A DNA stretch of 5,960 nt from Pseudomonadota bacterium (GTDB taxonomy: Bacteria; Pseudomonadota; Gammaproteobacteria; Steroidobacterales; Steroidobacteraceae), in NCBI GenBank assembly GCA_021850555.1, contig JAJZLX010000172.1, positions 1-5,960 on the forward strand. The letters are read 5' to 3'. The translations under genes and the position numbers were made by a program. The notes under the pieces are model-generated. The model saw only the letters and a list, made by a program, of their open reading frames with translations, searched no databases and was not told the DNA's origin. The number at the start of each line of letters is the position of its first letter. The stretch's first letter is position 1. This document shows, one piece after another, positions 4,996 through 5,960 of the stretch.

Positions 4996-5960
4996 TCAGT
5001 GGGCGCCGGCCGCGCCGAGAAGGTCTTCGAGCGTATGGGCAGCCGATCGCGCGGCCGGACCCACGATGACGTGAACGCAGTTCGGCGTTACGAGGGCGCT
5101 GCCCCGCAACCCGAGCCGCCCCAATGCCTCATGGTCCACACCACCGGCGTTCGCCACCGCGATCCGCAGCCGGGAATCGGCCGGTTCCACCGTGCGCACG
5201 TTGGCCGCGCCGCCGAGCGCGGCCAACAGCTTCTCGACGATCGGCCGGCTCAATGCGACACCCCGCGGCCGCGGCGCCTGGGCCACATCGGGCTCGGGCA
5301 CTGTGACCCTGGCGCTCGAGGCGGGTATCCCCTGGCCGCCGGGCAGGCTTGCCAGCGCCTCACGCATCTCCCCCGCAAGCAGCTCCGCGGTGGGACCCAC
5401 GATCACCTGCAGAGTATCGGCCGAAGTACGTACGATGCCGATCGCTCCCAGGCGCTTCAGGGCTGGCGCATCCACCGTCTCCTGAGACCTCACGGTCAGG
5501 CGCAGGCGTGTCGTGCAGGCGTTCACGACGTCGAGATTCTCAGATCCGCCCAGCGCGGCGATGAAGGCTCGGGCGCGCGCGCCAGCCGTGGCGGCGGCTG
5601 ACACCCCCTCGAGCCGGCCGATCCCGGCCGGTTGCTCGGCCGCCGAGGACTCGGCCGCCTCTCTACCGGGGGTCTTCAGATCGAACTTGATGATGGTGAA
5701 ACGGAAAATTCCGTAATACAGACCGAAATACACCGCCCCGACCGGCAAGAGCAGCAGCGGATGGGTGTCGTGGTTGAAGTTGAGCACGTAATCGAAGAGG
5801 CCCGCCGAGAAGGTGAAACCCAGCTTCACATCGAGGGCATTCATGATGATGAACGCCAGTCCCGTCAGCAGGGCGTGCACCAGATACAGGCCCGGAGCGA
5901 GGAACATGAAGGTGAATTCCACCGGTTCGGTCACTCCGGTGAGAAACGAGGTGAGGGCGA
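4996..5960 (-). CDS. N-acetylglucosamine-type PTS permease, EIIC C-terminus plus two EIIB domains (5' end beyond window)
   Basis: This is the inner-membrane sugar transporter of the phosphotransferase system, which imports its sugar while phosphorylating it. The visible part starts inside EIIC with ALTSFLTGVTEPVEFTFMF, the hallmark of the glucose/GlcNAc family. Hydrophobic segments follow (FLAPGLYLVHALLTG, LLLLPVGAVYFGLYYG), and EIIC ends at FDLKTPGRE. GFTFSAGLFDYVLNF favours a GlcNAc (NagE-type) permease. A flexible Ala-rich linker leads to an EIIB domain with the phospho-acceptor cysteine in NACTTRLRL (Cys codon 5517-5515) and RLGAIGI...LQVIVG. A Pro/Ala linker then leads to a second EIIB-like domain (EPADSRLRI, GRLGLRG, VHVIVG) in which the cysteine position is alanine (codon 5181-5179). 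No EIIA follows, unlike E. coli NagE, so phosphate must come from a separate protein, often an EIIA-HPr-EI fusion encoded nearby. The frame is intact to the window edge and ends at TGA 4998-4996. Confidence 0.93.
   Translation of the reverse strand, partial: ALTSFLTGVTEPVEFTFMFLAPGLYLVHALLTGLAFIIMNALDVKLGFTFSAGLFDYVLNFNHDTHPLLLLPVGAVYFGLYYGIFRFTIIKFDLKTPGREAAESSAAEQPAGIGRLEGVSAAATAGARARAFIAALGGSENLDVVNACTTRLRLTVRSQETVDAPALKRLGAIGIVRTSADTLQVIVGPTAELLAGEMREALASLPGGQGIPASSARVTVPEPDVAQAPRPRGVALSRPIVEKLLAALGGAANVRTVEPADSRLRIAVANAGGVDHEALGRLGLRGSALVTPNCVHVIVGPAARSAAHTLEDLLGAAGAH

Noticed and set aside
1..5960. CRISPR array, insertion sequence or transposase gene
   Set aside because: No regularly spaced direct repeats, terminal inverted repeats with target duplication, or transposase motifs were seen on either strand.

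Overview
The window is high-GC DNA from a proteobacterium. It probably comes from a gammaproteobacterial lineage rich in TonB receptors (Xanthomonadales or Steroidobacteraceae-like), or less likely an alphaproteobacterium such as a caulobacter or sphingomonad relative. The evidence is an STN-type TonB-dependent receptor next to a FecI-like sigma factor, an N-acetylglucosamine-type PTS permease, and a gammaproteobacterial-type LexA-box look-alike. The genus is inference. All convincing genes lie on the minus strand, so transcription runs from right to left.

Right edge (4996-5960): the 3' part of a NagE-type PTS permease. It holds the end of the EIIC membrane domain, an EIIB domain with its phospho-acceptor cysteine, and a second EIIB-like domain in which that cysteine is alanine. 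Next comes a 0.63 kb gene-poor stretch (4365-4995) that is rich in inverted repeats. It carries a possible terminator for the PTS unit and a near-consensus sigma70 promoter pointing left. The -10 box of that promoter lies inside a CTGT-N8-ACAG palindrome resembling a LexA operator.

Middle (3556-4364): a possible 70-codon small ORF whose stop overlaps, by 4 bases, the GTG start of an ECF/FecI-type sigma factor. After a 231-base gap come two broken pieces of a lasso-peptide biosynthesis operon: the N-terminal recognition half of a B protein, interrupted by an in-frame TGA, and the last ~90 residues of the asparagine-synthetase-like cyclase C. The transglutaminase-like protease part of B and most of C are missing. 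One internal deletion in an ancestral B-C operon, plus a nonsense mutation, would explain this.

Left (1-2761): an open, apparently intact TonB-dependent receptor with signal peptide, STN domain, TonB box, plug and most of the barrel. It starts 12 bases after the C fragment and runs off the left edge. Sigma factor plus STN receptor is the known cell-surface signalling arrangement, and such genes often accompany proteobacterial lasso-peptide clusters. No FecR-type anti-sigma gene lies between them and no lasso precursor could be found. The likely picture is a lasso-peptide locus that has lost synthesis but kept its regulator and receptor.
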